From: Bacillota bacterium
GTDB lineage: Bacteria; Bacillota; Clostridia; Lachnospirales; Lachnospiraceae
Reading direction: 5' to 3'
Assembly (NCBI GenBank): GCA_023458035.1
Contig: JAEXAX010000007.1
Span: 1 to 23,325 of the forward strand
Length of the DNA stretch: 23,325 nucleotides
Shown here: piece by piece, positions 1-7,308 of the stretch
Position numbering within the stretch: the stretch's first letter is position 1
Layout of the letters: each line of letters begins with the position of its first letter
Notes under the pieces: model-generated
Told to the model about the DNA's origin: nothing
What the model saw: the letters and a program-made list of their open reading frames with translations, nothing else
The model's database searches: none
Position numbers and translations under genes: made by a program

Positions 1-1
1 A

Positions 2-157
2 AAGGGCAGCGGCATCGGCTTTGCCAATGTCAATGAGCGAATCCGCCTGCATTTCGGAGATGCCTACGGTGTTCAAGTGGAATCGGAACCGGATGAAGGA
101 ACATTGATGATCGTGAAGCTGCCGAAAAGACGTTATGGGGAGGAGATTGACAGATGA
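2..157 (+). CDS. Sensor histidine kinase, C-terminal end (YesM/LytS type), 5' truncated
   Basis: Only the last 51 codons are present; the gene starts before the window. The reading frame encodes the end of a HATPase_c domain: KGSGIGFANVNERI is the glycine-rich G2 ATP-lid motif, followed by LHFGD and a closing beta strand (GTLMIVKLP). The wording GxGIGxxNVNERIxxxFG is typical of membrane sensor kinases of the YesM/LytS (HPK7/8-like) group, which pair with AraC-type YesN response regulators. The stop codon overlaps the ATG of the next gene in an ATGA arrangement, so the two are translationally coupled. Seen: motif and overlap. Inferred: the kinase senses sugar together with the downstream binding proteins. 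Its response regulator is not in the window. Confidence 0.85.
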   Translation, partial: KGSGIGFANVNERIRLHFGDAYGVQVESEPDEGTLMIVKLPKRRYGEEIDR

Positions 158-1104
158 AGCATAAGGTGCAATGGATTTTCTGGAGCGGTCTGCTTTGCCT
201 ACTGATCCTGCTGTATCTCATTTCCTCGACCGATCTGGTGCTATCGGAGAATGTAAATCGGATCTATAATCTGGCTGTGATTATGGACGAAAGCACCGAG
301 ATCGGCTATACCAGGTACCGGCTAGGGATGGAAGAGGCGATGGCCGAAGTCAATGCGGATGTGAATTTTATTACGCTGCAGAAGGACGGAGACGACGAGG
401 AGCAGCGGAACCTGTTACGGCAGGAATGGGATAACGGAGCGGAGGCGGTGATTATATTTCCGGCCGATCCGGCCGGTTTGCAGAGCTGGCTGCAGGAGCA
501 GTCGAGAGTTAAGCCGGTGATCAGCATTGGAGCCGCCATAGATGCCGGCGCGGTGAAGCAATCGATCAAGGCTGACCGTCAGATGGCCCTACGCTCACTG
601 AAGGAGCAGCTGGAGGCGGAGCTTGCTGTTGGAGAGCAGTCGATATATATCCTGCAAAATGCGGCAAAGCAGGAGGCATCCGGCGAATTGACGAAGCGTC
701 TGCAGGAGGAGCTGGCTGCACGCCGACCGCAGCTGCTGACCTATGCCGAGGGAGAACTGCCGGCGCTTTGGGAACGGCTGTCCGCTAAACCGACCGCCAT
801 TATTGCGACCGACAGAAGCAGTTTGGAGATGGCCATGGCATTGCAGAAAGAGCGGCAGACGGAGCATCGGCTTTACGGCTTCGGTATGTCGGATACCATT
901 ATCGCCGGTCTGCAACGGCGGGAATGTCTGGGGATCAGCGGTTCCCACCAATACCAGATGGGCTATCAGGCGATCCTCAGCGCAGTACAGGCGATCCGCG
1001 GCGAGAAGGTGCAGCAAAAGGAGCTGGCCTTTGACGATCGTTGGGTAAGACCGCAGCAGATCTATGAGGATGAAACAGAGAATATGATCTTCCCGATCAA
1101 TTAA
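154..1104 (+). CDS. Membrane-anchored PBP-like protein, divergent, probable sensory partner of the kinase
   Basis: 316 residues. Residues about 8-27 form one hydrophobic N-terminal segment. There is no convincing lipobox: Cys15 lies inside the segment without an L-A/S-G/A-C context, so the protein is probably held by an uncleaved anchor. The rest resembles a type-I periplasmic-binding fold of the Peripla_BP_4/LacI-effector kind: a first strand with NLAVIMDES, a central AVIIFPADP, then TAIIATDRSS and a late YGFGMSD strand. It lacks the calcium loop and the sugar-contact residues found in the next two proteins, so its ligand is not predictable. It overlaps the kinase stop by 4 bp and sits 11 bp before the next gene, which makes it part of the same operon. 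A sensing rather than transport role is inferred from the anchor and the kinase linkage; an orphan binding protein is the alternative. Confidence 0.8.
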   Translation: MKHKVQWIFWSGLLCLLILLYLISSTDLVLSENVNRIYNLAVIMDESTEIGYTRYRLGMEEAMAEVNADVNFITLQKDGDDEEQRNLLRQEWDNGAEAVIIFPADPAGLQSWLQEQSRVKPVISIGAAIDAGAVKQSIKADRQMALRSLKEQLEAELAVGEQSIYILQNAAKQEASGELTKRLQEELAARRPQLLTYAEGELPALWERLSAKPTAIIATDRSSLEMAMALQKERQTEHRLYGFGMSDTIIAGLQRRECLGISGSHQYQMGYQAILSAVQAIRGEKVQQKELAFDDRWVRPQQIYEDETENMIFPIN

Positions 1105-1115
1105 GGAGGTAGCAG

Positions 1116-2159
1116 ATGCGATTCAATAAAAAACTGGTCGGAATCGGTGTTTGTCTGGTACTGCTGTTGCTGGCCGCCCTGCTATGGCAGCTGCAAAACA
1201 GGCGGCCGGGGGTAGATAGAAAAAAACAGACCATTAAGGTCGGGATCTGTCTTTATAAGGGGAGCGATATCTTCCTTGGTGCGATCTTAAAGGATCTGGA
1301 GGCGATCGTTAAGGAAAGCTCGGGAGATGATGTCAGCATCAAGCTGGACGTTTCTGACGCAAAGGGAAAGCAGCATTTACAAAATGAACAGCTGGAGCGT
1401 TATTTGGCGCTGAACTATGATGTGATCTGTATGAATATTGTGGATCGAACCAATGCCGCGATGCTTATTGACATGTGTGCCGAAAAAAAGGTGCCGATCC
1501 TTTTCTTCAACCGTGAACCGGTGGAGGAGGATTTGCGGCGCGGTGAGCGGATCTACTATATCGGGGCAGATGCCAGAGCCTCGGCCGTGATCGAGAGCAA
1601 TATGGTGGTGGAGGCCTATCACAAGGAGCCGCGGTCGATTGACCGGGATGGCGACGGTATTATCCGTTATGCCATGCTGGAGGGAGAAGCCGGTCATCAG
1701 GATACCATCATCCGGACGGATGAGTCGGTCCTGACTTTGAAAAATGCCGGCTTGCAGCCGCAGAAGGTAGCCGGCTGGCGAGCCGATTTTATCCGCAGCC
1801 GGGCAGCCGCCCTGATCGAGAATTATATCAAGACAGGAGAGGGCGGGAAGGATTTCGGCGGTATCGAGCTGATTATTTCAAATAATGATGATATGGCGCT
1901 TGGCGCCATTGACGCGCTGGAGCAGGCGGGCATCAAAGATGTGGCCATCGTCGGCATCGACGGTACACCGGAGGGCAAGAAGGCGGTTCAGGACAAGAAG
2001 ATGCTTGGAACGGCGGTATCCGATACGGCAATTTATGCCAAGTATCTCTTCCAGATGGCGAAGGTGCTGGCGCTGGGCGAGGAGCCGCCGGCTTCATTGG
2101 ACATCAAGCGCGATCGTTATATCTGGGTACCATGGTACAGCTACAGCCGATCCAAATAA
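1116..2159 (+). CDS. Membrane-anchored galactose-binding-like protein (MglB paralogue, probable sugar sensor)
   Basis: 347 residues, clearly of the MglB/GGBP family but with an uncleaved-looking anchor (residues about 7-25, rich in Leu/Val, no lipobox). Compared with the E. coli galactose/glucose-binding protein from memory, several sugar contacts are kept: Asp51 and Phe53 (YKGSDIF), Asn132 (FFNREP), His194, Asp196 and Arg200 (GHQDTIIR), the SNNDD motif at 255-259 and Asp282 (GIDGTPE). The calcium-binding loop is present as DRDGDGIIR at 176-184. The usual stacking Trp appears as Phe225 and the late Asn as Ser302. The RBS AAGGAGG is 8 bases before the ATG. Together with the kinase it resembles the XylFII-LytS arrangement of Clostridium beijerinckii, in which an anchored binding protein signals sugar to a kinase. 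That role is inference. Confidence 0.85.
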   Translation: MRFNKKLVGIGVCLVLLLLAALLWQLQNRRPGVDRKKQTIKVGICLYKGSDIFLGAILKDLEAIVKESSGDDVSIKLDVSDAKGKQHLQNEQLERYLALNYDVICMNIVDRTNAAMLIDMCAEKKVPILFFNREPVEEDLRRGERIYYIGADARASAVIESNMVVEAYHKEPRSIDRDGDGIIRYAMLEGEAGHQDTIIRTDESVLTLKNAGLQPQKVAGWRADFIRSRAAALIENYIKTGEGGKDFGGIELIISNNDDMALGAIDALEQAGIKDVAIVGIDGTPEGKKAVQDKKMLGTAVSDTAIYAKYLFQMAKVLALGEEPPASLDIKRDRYIWVPWYSYSRSK

Positions 2160-2186
2160 AAACAACAAATAAATTTCATAAAATAT

Positions 2187-2213
2187 TCAAAGAATTTTCA
2201 AGGTTCATCAAAG
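2187..2213 (+). promoter_or_regulatory. Three phased TCAARG direct repeats upstream of mglB (candidate response-regulator site)
   Basis: TCAAAG (2187-2192), TCAAGG (2198-2203) and TCAAAG (2208-2213) are spaced 11 and 10 bases apart, one helical turn each. They end about 10 bases before the expected -35 position of the mglB promoter. Such phased direct repeats suit an AraC-type (YesN-like) activator bound to one DNA face. The assignment is inference; the repeats themselves are visible. Confidence 0.45.
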
Positions 2214-2245
2214 AAAAATGTATGGAGTCATACTGATAAAGTCGA

Positions 2246-2251
2246 TACAAT
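2246..2251 (+). promoter_or_regulatory. Candidate -10 element of mglB promoter (weak -35)
   Basis: TACAAT is one base from the TATAAT consensus and stands about 60 bases before the mglB start. At 17 bases spacing the -35 position reads TGGAGT, a poor match, as expected for an activator-dependent promoter. It lies in the intergenic gap between the anchored paralogue and mglB. Confidence 0.4.
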
Positions 2252-2270
2252 AAAGCGGAAATAAAGAGCA

Positions 2271-2289
2271 CGGTAAGAAAGGCTTACCG
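2271..2289 (+). other. 5'-leader hairpin before mglB
   Basis: CGGTAAG (2271-2277) pairs perfectly with CTTACCG (2283-2289) over a 5-base loop. It sits about 10 bases before the mglB Shine-Dalgarno AAAGGAGG. No U-run follows, so it is not a terminator; a stabilising or translation-tuning role is possible. Confidence 0.4.
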
Positions 2290-2311
2290 GAATCAAAAGG
2301 AGGATTTTATC

Positions 2312-3409
2312 ATGAAATTCAGAAAAACCGTGACAGTATTGGCGTTGGCTTCGATGATGGCTCTGTCTGTGGCAGGCTGCGGCAAGAAGGAGGCAAGCGG
2401 CTCCAAAACCAACTCAACCGTATCCAAGACCGACTCCACCAAGAGCGCGATCAAGGACGCAGCCAATAAGACCGGCAAGGATGTAAAGGATATCAAGGTG
2501 GGGGTTTCCATTTATAAATTTGATGATAACTTTATGACGCTGTATCGTACCGAGCTGGAAAAATATCTGGTTGAGCAGGGTGTTTCAAAGGCCAACATCA
2601 CCATCCAGGACGGTAAGAACGATCAGGCTGAGCAGACAAATCAGATCAAGAACTTTATCGCCGACGGCGTGGACGTTATGATCCTGAATCTGGTACAGTC
2701 CTCATCCGCTCCGACCGTAACCGATATGGCCAAAGCCGCCGGAATCCCGATTGTTTATATCAACCGTGAGCCGGAAAAGAGTGAAGAGGAAAGATGGAGC
2801 AAGGATAAGATCAAGGCTACCTATGTCGGCGCAGATGCCAGCCAGTCCGGAACCTTCCAGGGCGAGCAGATCGCATCGTTGCCGAACAAGGGTGATGTAA
2901 ACGGCGACGGTAAGGTAAGCTATATTATGATCCAGGGTGATCCGGAGAACATTGATGCCAAGCTGAGAACCGAATATTCCGTAAAGGCTTTAAAGGATGC
3001 CGGTGTAGAAGTAGAAGAGCTGCTACAGCAGAGAGCTGACTGGGATCAGGCAAAAGGACAGGAAGTTGTTCAGAATGCGCTGACACAGTTCGGTGATAAA
3101 GTAGAAGTTGTATTCTGTAACAATGATGCCATGGCTCTGGGTGCTCTGCAGTCGATTCAGAGCGCAAACAGAACCGTTGGCAAGGATATCTATCTGGTAG
3201 GTGTGGACGCTCTGGCTGAGGTTTGCCAGCATGTAGCAGACGGTAAGGTGACCGGTACTGTATTCAATGACTTCCTGGGACAGTCCCACGCAGCGGCTGA
3301 TATGGCTCTGAAGTATGTAAAGGGTGAGGAAGTGAAGCCGGTGAACATGGTTGACTATATCAAGGTAACCAAAGAGAATGCAGCTGACATTTTAGGAAAA
3401 GTGAAATAA
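2312..3409 (+). CDS. mglB: Galactose/methyl-galactoside-binding lipoprotein MglB
   Basis: 365 residues. It is the lipid-anchored extracytoplasmic receptor of the MglBAC importer. The signal peptide ends at lipobox SVAGC with Cys23, followed by a Ser/Thr/Lys-rich linker to about residue 57. The binding domain opens with KVGVSIYKFDDNFM, very close to E. coli MglB. Probable sugar contacts: Asp72, Phe74, Asn151 (NREP), Asp215, Arg219, Trp244, the NND motif 270-272, Asp299 (GVDAL) and Asn319. The calcium loop is DVNGDGKVS at 195-203. Where E. coli has the contact His152, this protein has Asn213 (PENID), which may shift specificity among galactose, glucose or related sugars. The RBS AAAGGAGG is well placed. 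mglA and mglC follow, separated from mglB by a hairpin. Confidence 0.92.
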   Translation: MKFRKTVTVLALASMMALSVAGCGKKEASGSKTNSTVSKTDSTKSAIKDAANKTGKDVKDIKVGVSIYKFDDNFMTLYRTELEKYLVEQGVSKANITIQDGKNDQAEQTNQIKNFIADGVDVMILNLVQSSSAPTVTDMAKAAGIPIVYINREPEKSEEERWSKDKIKATYVGADASQSGTFQGEQIASLPNKGDVNGDGKVSYIMIQGDPENIDAKLRTEYSVKALKDAGVEVEELLQQRADWDQAKGQEVVQNALTQFGDKVEVVFCNNDAMALGALQSIQSANRTVGKDIYLVGVDALAEVCQHVADGKVTGTVFNDFLGQSHAAADMALKYVKGEEVKPVNMVDYIKVTKENAADILGKVK

Positions 3410-3441
3410 TAGATCGCTTTTGAAAAAAGCTGTACCAAAAA

Positions 3442-3473
3442 CGGGTGTGCCGATCCCTTGGTCGGCACACCCG
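3442..3473 (+). other. mglB-mglA intergenic hairpin
   Basis: A perfect 12-bp stem (CGGGTGTGCCGA with TCGGCACACCCG) closes over an 8-base loop. The downstream bases CTTTATG are not a real U-run. This looks like a 3' stabiliser or partial attenuator that keeps the binding-protein message more abundant than mglAC, a common design in binding-protein operons. Confidence 0.7.
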
Positions 3474-3508
3474 CTTTATGAACAGGATAATTTTGGAAGG
3501 AGACAAGG

Positions 3509-5017
3509 ATGGCGGAATACAGATTACAGATGAAGGGGGTTTCCAAAAGCTTCCCGGGCGTCAAGGCTCTGGATGACATTCATCTGAATGTCAAACCGGG
3601 TACGGTGCATGCCCTGATGGGAGAGAACGGTGCCGGTAAATCGACATTGATGAAGTGTCTCTTCGGTATCTACACCATGGATACCGGTGAAGTCTATGTA
3701 GACGGTGAAAAGACCAAAATCGCAAATCCGGAGGAGGCCCTGCATAAGGGCTTGGCCATGGTGCATCAGGAGCTGCAGCCGGTACCGGCCAGAACGATCG
3801 CAGAAAATATGTATCTTGGCCGCTATCCGACCAGGAAGCTGGGGCCGGTGAAGGTGGTAGACCATGCCGCCATGAATCGGGAGACCAAAAAATGGCTGGC
3901 TGAGGTAAAAATGGACTTTAATCCGAAGGCTCTGCTGCAGACTCTGTCGATCTCACAGATGCAGACAGTCGAGATCGCAAAGGCGGTGTCTCAGGGAGCC
4001 AAGCTCATCATCCTTGATGAGCCGACCTCATCATTGACGGAAAATGAAGTGGAAGGGCTGTTCAGGATCATCCGCGATCTGCGTGAACGCGGTGTATCCC
4101 TGATCTATATTTCCCACAAGATGGCGGAGATTCGGGAAATTGCCGATGAAATCACCATCATGCGTGACGGTACGTATGTCGGCACCTGGGATATGCAGGA
4201 TATCAGCGACGGCGAAATTATTAAGCAGATGGTCGGCCGTGAATTATCCAATATTTATCCGCCCAAGGATCATATCGAATTGGGTGAGGTGGTTTTAGAT
4301 GTCAAGAACCTGACCAGTATCAACCCAAAGTCCTTTAAAAACGTATCCTTCAAATTGCGCCGCGGCGAGATCATCGGCTTTGGCGGCCTGGTCGGGGCTC
4401 AGCGTTCGGAGCTGATGGAGGCCATCTTCGGCCTACGCGGTGTAGAGAGCGGAGAGGTATGTATCAGCGGCAGGCAGGCGAAGATCAATTGCCCGCAGGA
4501 TGCCATCAGATCCGGCATCGGTATGATCACCGAGGACAGACGCGGAATGGGTATTCTCGGCTGTTTATCCATTGCGGATAATGTGTCGATTTCATCATTA
4601 AATCATTATCTAAAGCTGGGGATCGTCCTGGATCATAAGAAGATCAATACCCTGGTAACGGATAATGTGGCCAAGCTCAGCATCAAGACGCCGAGCAATA
4701 AGACCCATATTCAGAACCTGTCCGGCGGCAATCAGCAGAAGGTGATCATTGCCCGTTGGCTGGCCTCGAACCCGGATATTCTGATCATGGATGAACCGAC
4801 TCGGGGTATCGACGTCGGCGCCAAGTATGAAATCTATCAGATCATGTTAAAGCTGGCGGCTCAAGGTAAGGGGATCATCATGATCTCATCAGAGATGCCG
4901 GAGCTGCTCGGTATGTCGGATCGGATCATGGTTATGTGTAACGGACAACTGACCGGGGAGCTGAATAAAGAAGAAGCGACACAGGAAAATATTATGCATC
5001 TGGCAACGCGATTTTAG
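3509..5017 (+). CDS. mglA: Galactose/methyl-galactoside import ATP-binding protein MglA
   Basis: 502 residues, the usual length for the twin-ATPase subunit of CUT2-family sugar importers. The N-terminal cassette has Walker A GENGAGKST at 38-46, signature-region LSISQMQ, and Walker B LIILDEPTSS. The second cassette has the degenerate P-loop GLVGAQRSE typical of MglA/RbsA/XylG, then a good LSGGNQQKV signature and LIMDEPTRGIDVGAKYEI. It is cytoplasmic and hydrolyses ATP to drive MglC. It lies between mglB and mglC, 18 bases before mglC, with RBS GGAAGGAGA. The family also includes RbsA and XylG; the galactose assignment rests on the neighbouring MglB. Confidence 0.93.
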   Translation: MAEYRLQMKGVSKSFPGVKALDDIHLNVKPGTVHALMGENGAGKSTLMKCLFGIYTMDTGEVYVDGEKTKIANPEEALHKGLAMVHQELQPVPARTIAENMYLGRYPTRKLGPVKVVDHAAMNRETKKWLAEVKMDFNPKALLQTLSISQMQTVEIAKAVSQGAKLIILDEPTSSLTENEVEGLFRIIRDLRERGVSLIYISHKMAEIREIADEITIMRDGTYVGTWDMQDISDGEIIKQMVGRELSNIYPPKDHIELGEVVLDVKNLTSINPKSFKNVSFKLRRGEIIGFGGLVGAQRSELMEAIFGLRGVESGEVCISGRQAKINCPQDAIRSGIGMITEDRRGMGILGCLSIADNVSISSLNHYLKLGIVLDHKKINTLVTDNVAKLSIKTPSNKTHIQNLSGGNQQKVIIARWLASNPDILIMDEPTRGIDVGAKYEIYQIMLKLAAQGKGIIMISSEMPELLGMSDRIMVMCNGQLTGELNKEEATQENIMHLATRF

Positions 5018-5035
5018 TGGACAAAGGAGAAGACT

Positions 5036-6052
5036 ATGCAGGGAAAAGCAAAAGCGGCAGCTTTGGAGAGCCCAAAGTTTAATGTCGGAAAATTTATCTT
5101 GGATAATGGAATCATCATTGTCCTCTTGATCTTGGTACTGGTGACAGGTTTATTAAAACAGAAATTCTTCGGTACCGATAATCTGGCCAATATTTCGGTC
5201 AATGCAGCTGCCAGAGTTATCATTGCCTTCGGTGTATCGGGCTGTTTGATCACCAGGGGAACAGACCTGTCAGCCGGTCGTATCGTCGGTCTGGCTGCCT
5301 GTATCGCCGGAACTTTATTGCAGACTCCGGACGCGGCGGCTAAATTCTTTCCGAATCTGCCGCAATTGAATATTTTGGCGGTACTACTGCTGACTGTGGC
5401 CATCTGTGCCGTATTTGGTCTGGTGAACGGAGTCGTTGTCGCCTACCTGAAGGTCCCGGCCTTTATCGGCACCCTGGGTATGCAGCTGATTGTCTACGGT
5501 GTGTGTCTGGTATATACCAATGCGACACCGATCGGAAGCTATCGCGGTGATTATACCCAGATCGCTCAGGGTAAGCTGTTCGGCCAAATTCCGAACCTGT
5601 TTCTGATCGCTTTGGTGGTTGGGCTGATCATGTGGTTTATCTACAACATGACCCGTCACGGAAAATATATGTATGCCATCGGCGGCAATGAAGTGGCGGC
5701 CGAGGTGTCCGGTGTTAATGTAAACAAAACCAAGATCCTGATCTATGTGTTGGCAGCGGTACTGTATGCCATCGCCGGTTTTCTGCTGGGGGCTAAATCC
5801 GGCGGCAGCTCGGTAAACATGGGGCAGGGATATGAGCTGGAAGCCATCGCCGCTTGTACCATCGGCGGTGTATCGGTTAACGGTGGTATCGGTCGTATCT
5901 CAGGCTGCGTTATCGGTGTATTGGTATTTGAATTACTGAAATCTTCGATGCAGTTTCTGGGTATCAATAATAACTACCAGTATATCGTGCAGGGTATCGT
6001 CATCGTGGTGGCGATTGCGCTGGATATCAGAAAATATATTCAGAAAAAATAA
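5036..6052 (+). CDS. mglC: Galactose/methyl-galactoside import permease MglC
   Basis: 338 residues of the BPD_transp_2 (RbsC/MglC) family. An N-terminal cytoplasmic stretch of about 25 residues is followed by roughly nine or ten hydrophobic segments. The conserved RGTDLSAGRIVGLAA stretch, the GTLGMQLIVYG segment, the cytoplasmic loop YAIGGNEVAAEVSGVNV (the coupling region facing MglA) and GGVSVNGGIGRISG near the C-terminus are diagnostic of the family. It ends in a lysine-rich tail and is followed by a terminator, so it closes the mgl operon. It forms the inner-membrane channel with two MglA cassettes. RBS AAAGGAGA is 6 bases or so before the ATG. Confidence 0.93.
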   Translation: MQGKAKAAALESPKFNVGKFILDNGIIIVLLILVLVTGLLKQKFFGTDNLANISVNAAARVIIAFGVSGCLITRGTDLSAGRIVGLAACIAGTLLQTPDAAAKFFPNLPQLNILAVLLLTVAICAVFGLVNGVVVAYLKVPAFIGTLGMQLIVYGVCLVYTNATPIGSYRGDYTQIAQGKLFGQIPNLFLIALVVGLIMWFIYNMTRHGKYMYAIGGNEVAAEVSGVNVNKTKILIYVLAAVLYAIAGFLLGAKSGGSSVNMGQGYELEAIAACTIGGVSVNGGIGRISGCVIGVLVFELLKSSMQFLGINNNYQYIVQGIVIVVAIALDIRKYIQKK

Positions 6053-6103
6053 ATAACGAATCACAGCGCAAACATTTTTATGAAAAAAAGCGCAGATCAT
6101 AAC

Positions 6104-6138
6104 AAGTCGGACTGTCTGTACAGGCGGTTCGGCTTTTT
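6104..6138 (+). terminator. Rho-independent terminator of the mgl operon
   Basis: A 14-bp stem (AAGTCGGACTGTCT with AGGCGGTTCGGCTT, several G-U pairs) over a GTAC loop is followed by TTT. It stands about 50 bases after the mglC stop and before an independent promoter. Confidence 0.75.
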
Positions 6139-6163
6139 AATATGTCTTTTTCCGCCGAGCGAC

Positions 6164-6192
6164 TTGACAAAACCAAGAAAGACAGTTAATAT
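6164..6192 (+). promoter_or_regulatory. Sigma-A promoter for the cell-wall-binding protein gene
   Basis: TTGACA (6164-6169), exact consensus, and TAATAT (6187-6192) with a 17-base spacer. Transcription should begin near 6200, leaving a leader of about 75 bases. Confidence 0.8.
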
Positions 6193-6227
6193 GATATTCA
6201 TATTGTTAATATAAATGTAACATTTTT

Positions 6228-6253
6228 CTTGCCGCGCATGATATTGCGGCAGG
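6228..6253 (+). other. 5'-leader hairpin
   Basis: CTTGCCGC (6228-6235) pairs with GCGGCAGG (6246-6253) with one G-U pair and a 10-base loop. It lies in the predicted leader, upstream of the RBS TTAGGAGA. Function unknown; message stability is possible. Confidence 0.45.
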
Positions 6254-6275
6254 AAATAATAATTAGGAGAAAATC

Positions 6276-7247
6276 ATGAAAAAGCTGTTAACATTTTTAG
6301 GAGTATGTGCCGGTGCGTTGATCATCGGATTTGGAAGCAAAGCAGACGTAAACACTCAGGCCGCTCCGGCCATCAGGGTTGTCAACGGACAGCGGGTAGA
6401 TGAAAAGGGACAGGCAGTGAATGGCAGCTGGGTACTGCAGCAGGGAACCGGTTGGTGGTACCGTTACGATGATAATCTTTATCCGACCAGCCGCTGGCTG
6501 AAGATCGACGGAAACTGGTTCTACTTTAAGGCCAATGGCTACATGGCCAGAAACACCTGGATAAAAGACTATTATCTGGGAAATAACGGAGCCATGCTAA
6601 CAAATACTTATACACCGGACGGCTATCGAGTGGATGCTTCCGGAAAATGGATGAAGGGAAACTGGCGCAAACATCCGAACGGCTGGTGGTTCGAGTATAC
6701 AGACGGCCGTTATCCGTTTTCCCGCTGGGCCTTTATCGAAGGACGTTGGTTCTATTTTGATGCCGGCGGCTATATGCTGAGTAATACCTGGGTAGGAAAT
6801 CATTATCTGGGAGCCGATGGCGTCATGATGACCGATTGTATAACACCGGACGGCTATAGAGTCGGAGCGGATGGTACATGGGACGGAAAGGGTAAGGATA
6901 CAAAGGCGGTAGCTGCCGGACGCGGCAAAGTGATTGCCGATGCGGCGCTGGCACAGCTGGGCTATCGTCAGAGATGTAATGATCTGGCTTCAAATGCACT
7001 GCGGGCAGTCGGCATCCACTGGAACGGAGCAGCCGAAAGCTTCTTTAATATCGGAGCCGTGGTTTCGGCGGCCGAAGTTGTACCGGGAGATTTGGCATTT
7101 TATTATGATGCGGGCGGCAATTCGACCCATATCGCCGTTTACATTGGCGACGGACAGGCTGTACACGGCGGTTGGAACGGCGGCGGTACCGAGGTCTACA
7201 GCGTATATATCGGCACCGGACCGATTTTTATCCGTCCGACGAACTGA
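6276..7247 (+). CDS. Secreted cell-wall-binding protein with NlpC/P60-like domain
   Basis: 323 residues. Signal peptide about 1-28 (MKKLLTFLGV..., hydrophobic to Gly20, likely cut near Ala24-Ala30). Two tandem modules follow, at about 58-124 and 135-202. Each carries aromatic-rich cell-wall/choline-binding-like units (GWWYRYDDNLYP, WLKIDGNWFYF, GYMARNTW, YLGNNGAMLT, TPDGYRV). The C-terminal domain (about 215-323) resembles NlpC/P60 cysteine peptidases or amidases. Cys234 lies in QRCNDLASNAL (in place of the usual DCSGLV), VPGDLAFYY is the strand before the histidine, His285 is in THIAVYIGDG, and His297 in AVHGG is the likely third polar residue. This suggests a peptidoglycan hydrolase held to the envelope by its repeats. 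It has its own promoter between the mgl and ribosomal operons. Substrate specificity cannot be read. Confidence 0.82.
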   Translation: MKKLLTFLGVCAGALIIGFGSKADVNTQAAPAIRVVNGQRVDEKGQAVNGSWVLQQGTGWWYRYDDNLYPTSRWLKIDGNWFYFKANGYMARNTWIKDYYLGNNGAMLTNTYTPDGYRVDASGKWMKGNWRKHPNGWWFEYTDGRYPFSRWAFIEGRWFYFDAGGYMLSNTWVGNHYLGADGVMMTDCITPDGYRVGADGTWDGKGKDTKAVAAGRGKVIADAALAQLGYRQRCNDLASNALRAVGIHWNGAAESFFNIGAVVSAAEVVPGDLAFYYDAGGNSTHIAVYIGDGQAVHGGWNGGGTEVYSVYIGTGPIFIRPTN

Positions 7248-7308
7248 AAAACAGTCGAAGGACAGGGGCTAATATAAAGAATCACGACAAAGGAAAAAGC
7301 TTTTTTTC

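Noticed and set aside
7291..7306. AAAAAGCTTTTT palindrome as terminator of the cell-wall-binding gene
   Set aside because: A short A/T palindrome with a single GC step is too weak a stem; it overlaps the start of the rpmG promoter region.
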